Below the pieces are notes generated by a model. The model saw only the letters and a program-made list of their open reading frames with translations, searched no databases and was not told where the DNA came from. A program made the translations under genes and the position numbers. Of a stretch of 64,000 nt of DNA, positions 61,452-64,000 are shown piece by piece (the stretch's first letter is position 1; each line of letters starts with the position of its first letter). The stretch covers positions 372,001 to 436,000 of the forward strand of contig NZ_BAABHJ010000023.1 in NCBI RefSeq assembly GCF_039542035.1. Reading direction: 5' to 3'. The stretch comes from Actinoallomurus liliacearum. Its GTDB lineage: Bacteria > Actinomycetota > Actinomycetes > Streptosporangiales > Streptosporangiaceae.

Positions 61452-62861
61452 ATGACGAACTTTTCTTTCGAAGACCCAGAGCAGACCCCGCTGACCGGTG
61501 AGCTGGACCTGGAGGACCGGCAGGCGCTGCGGCGCGTGGCCGGCCTGTCCACGGAGCTCAGCGACGTCACCGAGGTCGAATACCGCGCGCTGCGCCTCGA
61601 GCGCGTCGTCCTCATCGGCGTCTGGACCGACGGCGACGAGGCTCAGGCCGAGAACTCCCTGCGCGAGCTCGCGCTCCTCGCCGAGACCGCCGGATCCGAC
61701 GTTCTCGAGGGCATGGTCCAGCGGCGTTCCAAGCCCGACCCGGCGACCTACATCGGGTCCGGCAAGGCGGCGGAGCTGCGCGACGTCGTCATCTCCACCG
61801 GCGCCGACACCGTGATCTGCGACGGCGAGCTGACTCCGAGCCAGCTCCGTCAGCTCGAGGAGATCGTCCAGGTCAAGGTGATCGACCGGACGGCTCTCAT
61901 CCTCGACATCTTCGCCCAGCACGCCAGCAGCCGCGAGGGCAAGGCGCAGGTCGAGCTGGCCCAGCTCGAGTACCTCATGCCCCGCCTCCGCGGCTGGGGT
62001 GGCAACCTGTCCCGGCAGGTCGGCGGCCGCGCCGCCGGCGGCGTCGGCATCGGCGGACGCGGCCCCGGTGAGACGAAGATCGAGCTGGACCGGCGCCGGA
62101 TCCGGTCCCGCATGGCCCGGCTGCGCCGCCAGATCGACGAGATGGGCAAGGCGCGCGACACGAAGCGGTCCCGGCGGCGCACCCGCCAGGTCCCCTCGGT
62201 CGCGATCGCCGGCTACACCAACGCCGGCAAGTCCAGCCTGCTCAACCGCGTGACCGGCGCCGGCGTCCTCGTCGAGGACGCGCTGTTCGCCACCCTGGAC
62301 CCCACGGTCCGGCGGGCCAGCACGCCGAACGGCCGGGCCTTCACGATCGCCGACACCGTCGGTTTCGTGCGCCACCTGCCGCACCAGCTCGTCGAGGCGT
62401 TCCGCTCGACGCTGGAGGAGGTCGCCGACGCGGACCTGATCCTGCACGTCGTCGACGGCTCCGACATAGACCCGGAGTCGCAGATCGCCGCGGTCCGCGA
62501 GGTGCTGCGCGAGCTCGGCGCCGACGACGTGCCCGAGCTCATCGTGATCAACAAGGCCGACGTGGCCGACGCCCTCTCCCTGGCCCGGCTCCGCCGCCGT
62601 GAGCCGCACAGCGTCGTCGTCTCGGCGCGTACCGGCGAGGGCCTGACAGGGCTCCTCGAAGCGATCGAGGAGAACCTCCCGCGCGGCGACCACGAGGTCC
62701 ACGCCCTGGTGCCGTACGAGCGCGGCGACCTGGTCGCCCGGGTGCACGACCTCGGTGAGGTGCTCTCCCAGGAGCACACCCCCGACGGCACGGCGCTGCA
62801 CGCCCGGGTGCCGGCACGGGTGGCCGGCGAGCTGGAGCCGTACGTCACCGCACACGCCTGA
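61452..62861 (+). CDS. hflX: GTPase HflX
   Basis: A 469-residue ribosome-associated GTPase. The N-terminal nucleotide-binding domain carries YIGSGKAAELR and GGRGPGETKIELDRRRIRSR; the G domain has GYTNAGKS (254-261), DTVG (301-304) and NKAD (367-370). The ATG follows GGGGGAA. HflX splits stalled 70S ribosomes; its place after dapF in actinobacterial maps is conserved, although here aceB-glc genes intervene. Confidence 0.96.
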   Translation: MTNFSFEDPEQTPLTGELDLEDRQALRRVAGLSTELSDVTEVEYRALRLERVVLIGVWTDGDEAQAENSLRELALLAETAGSDVLEGMVQRRSKPDPATYIGSGKAAELRDVVISTGADTVICDGELTPSQLRQLEEIVQVKVIDRTALILDIFAQHASSREGKAQVELAQLEYLMPRLRGWGGNLSRQVGGRAAGGVGIGGRGPGETKIELDRRRIRSRMARLRRQIDEMGKARDTKRSRRRTRQVPSVAIAGYTNAGKSSLLNRVTGAGVLVEDALFATLDPTVRRASTPNGRAFTIADTVGFVRHLPHQLVEAFRSTLEEVADADLILHVVDGSDIDPESQIAAVREVLRELGADDVPELIVINKADVADALSLARLRRREPHSVVVSARTGEGLTGLLEAIEENLPRGDHEVHALVPYERGDLVARVHDLGEVLSQEHTPDGTALHARVPARVAGELEPYVTAHA

Positions 62862-63324
62862 GTGATAAGGCCGTACGGATGAGTCCGGATGCGGATTCCG
62901 CCGTACGGCACTGCCCGGCATAATCGTTCATTTCGCGAGTCGGCGGCGGCCGTTTCGGCCGTCGCCGGTTCCGGGGCGGAACCGAGTTCGTGGTACGGAA
63001 CCGAGGATCCCGGCATTCCGTCGTTCGGTACGGCGGGGCGTTCCGGGTGAGGTATCTTCGATGCACCTGTAGCAGTCGGCCGCTGGGGCGGTTTGGAAGC
63101 GGTATGTCGCGTGAGGCTGTACAGCGTGGCCTTCCGTGCACTACCGTGACGAAACCGATATTCCCGGGCTCGTTGCTCCAGGTGGTCGGCTGATCACCCC
63201 TAATTCTTCCGACTTGGGTCCGTCGGCAATGCCGCCGGCGTAATCGAGCGAGAGCAGGTGACCCGCTGCATGGCGTCCGGACACCCTTCACCGGCGCGCG
63301 CCCGCAGAACGGGGCGGTGACGCG
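62862..63324. other. 463-bp intergenic region between hflX and hutI
   Basis: No convincing gene. A hairpin at 62941-62967 (CGGCGGCGGCCG, TTT loop, CGGCCGTCGCCG, one G-U pair) may end hflX transcription. Small repeats of CCGTACGG flank 62868-62915. A 17-codon ATG frame at 63270-63320 ends just before hutI, without a good ribosome binding site. The hutI promoter must lie here, but no clear -35/-10 pair was found. Confidence 0.5.
62941..62967 (+). terminator. Hairpin downstream of hflX
   Basis: A 12-bp stem with a three-base TTT loop and one G-U pair lies 80 bp after the hflX stop. There is no T-run. Confidence 0.45.
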
Positions 63325-64000
63325 ATGACCGTGCGTTTGCTGACGAATATCGGCCGGCTGTGGACCGGCACCGATGTGTGCAGCAACGCGGCCATTCTCG
63401 TGCACGACGACCGGATCGTATGGGCCGGTCCCGCCTCGGACCTTCCGCAGAGCGTCCCCGGTGTCATCGACGACATCGTCGATGTCGACCACGTCGAGAA
63501 CCTCGGTGGCGGCCTCGTCACGCCCGGCCTCATCGACGCGCACTCGCACCCGGTCTACGCCGGGAACCGCTGGGCCGAGCTGGCCATGCGCACGAGCGGG
63601 TCGACCAACAACGAGATCGTCGCCGCGGGCGGCGGCGTCGCCTCCACGGTCACCGTGACCCGCGGCACCGACCCCTGGACCCTGTGCAACAACGTCCGTG
63701 AACGGCTCCGGCAGTGGATCTGCGCCGGCACGACCACGGTCGAGGCGAAGACCGGATACCACCTCACCCGCGACGGCGAGCTGGCCGACGTCCGGATGCT
63801 GCGCTCGCTCGAGGAAGAACCCTCGATGCCGCGCATCCACGCGACGTTCCTCGCCGCGCACATGCTGCCGCCGGAGTACTTCGGCCGCCGCCGCGACTAC
63901 ATCGAGGCGGTCCGCCTGTGGGCCGGTGACGCGGCGGCCGCGGGCGCCGACAGCATCGACGTCTACTGCGACGAGGGCCACTTCACGCCGGACGAGGCCC
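63325..64000 (+). CDS. hutI: Imidazolonepropionase HutI, 5' part (runs off window)
   Basis: The ATG at 63325 opens a frame that continues to the window end (225 codons). The amidohydrolase start is clear: LVTPGLIDAHSHPVYAGNRW (HxH metal site), then GTTTVEAKTGYHLT, IHATFLAAHMLPPEY and DVYCDEGHFTPDEA, all matching HutI. It hydrolyses imidazolonepropionate in histidine degradation. The rest of the gene, with other metal ligands, is outside the window. Confidence 0.9.
   Translation, partial: MTVRLLTNIGRLWTGTDVCSNAAILVHDDRIVWAGPASDLPQSVPGVIDDIVDVDHVENLGGGLVTPGLIDAHSHPVYAGNRWAELAMRTSGSTNNEIVAAGGGVASTVTVTRGTDPWTLCNNVRERLRQWICAGTTTVEAKTGYHLTRDGELADVRMLRSLEEEPSMPRIHATFLAAHMLPPEYFGRRRDYIEAVRLWAGDAAAAGADSIDVYCDEGHFTPDEA

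Noticed and set aside
63270..63320. 17-codon frame before hutI
   Set aside because: Weak ribosome binding site and no recognisable attenuator features; may be chance.

Overview
The window is high-GC chromosomal DNA with GTG/TTG starts, strong third-position GC bias and a gene order (lhr, DUF3046, recA-recX, rny, gluABCD, miaB, miaA, dapF, hflX) typical of filamentous actinobacteria. The presence of rny beside recX, the paired DUF5753/DUF397/RsbW-like genes and many Ser/Thr kinases fit a Streptosporangiales/Thermomonosporaceae-type organism. That placement is an inference, because no rRNA gene is present. No tRNA, rRNA, CRISPR array, transposase or prophage gene was seen.

Region 1 (1-6,100) is a mosaic accessory stretch. 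It holds the 3' part of a membrane Ser/Thr kinase, a secreted HNH-like lipoprotein, a YezG-type immunity protein, a second kinase, a decayed gene fragment and a short DUF6193 gene. Two kinds of duplication mark it: a 97-bp copy of the first kinase's 3' end on the far side of the HNH gene, and a 73-bp palindromic element present at 2509-2581 and again at 5569-5641.

Region 2 (6,100-31,200) is the conserved core: Lhr helicase, DUF3046-rhodanese pair, a DUF350/glutathionylspermidine-synthase-like/lipoprotein operon, an ATP-grasp gene divergent from recA (with a LexA box inside the recA promoter), recX, a VOC/AraC divergent pair, RNase Y, an S9 peptidase, the glutamate ABC transporter, miaB and a dioxygenase-like partner, a secreted CBM5/12 lysozyme-like protein, miaA and dapF.

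Region 3 (31,200-45,000) is mostly regulatory and accessory: a YcxB-like protein, an ADP-ribosylglycohydrolase, a TetR gene with two acyl-CoA dehydrogenases, the RsbW-like/XRE-DUF5753/DUF397 triad, a peptide-type ABC operon without its ATPases, an XRE-TPR regulator with three small neighbours, and an Lrp-LysE divergent pair.

Region 4 (45,000-53,900) carries a coupled GT2-GtrA plus GT39 membrane glycosyltransferase operon, an MprAB-like two-component pair, a receiver-like gene that overlaps the kinase tail on the other strand, an aldo/keto reductase with a divergent TetR gene, and a membrane-anchored protein.

Region 5 (54,000-64,000) holds an operon aceB-glcD-glcE-glcF-lldP that would import glycolate (or lactate), oxidise it to glyoxylate and condense glyoxylate with acetyl-CoA to malate. 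It is followed by hflX and the 5' part of hutI, which runs off the window.
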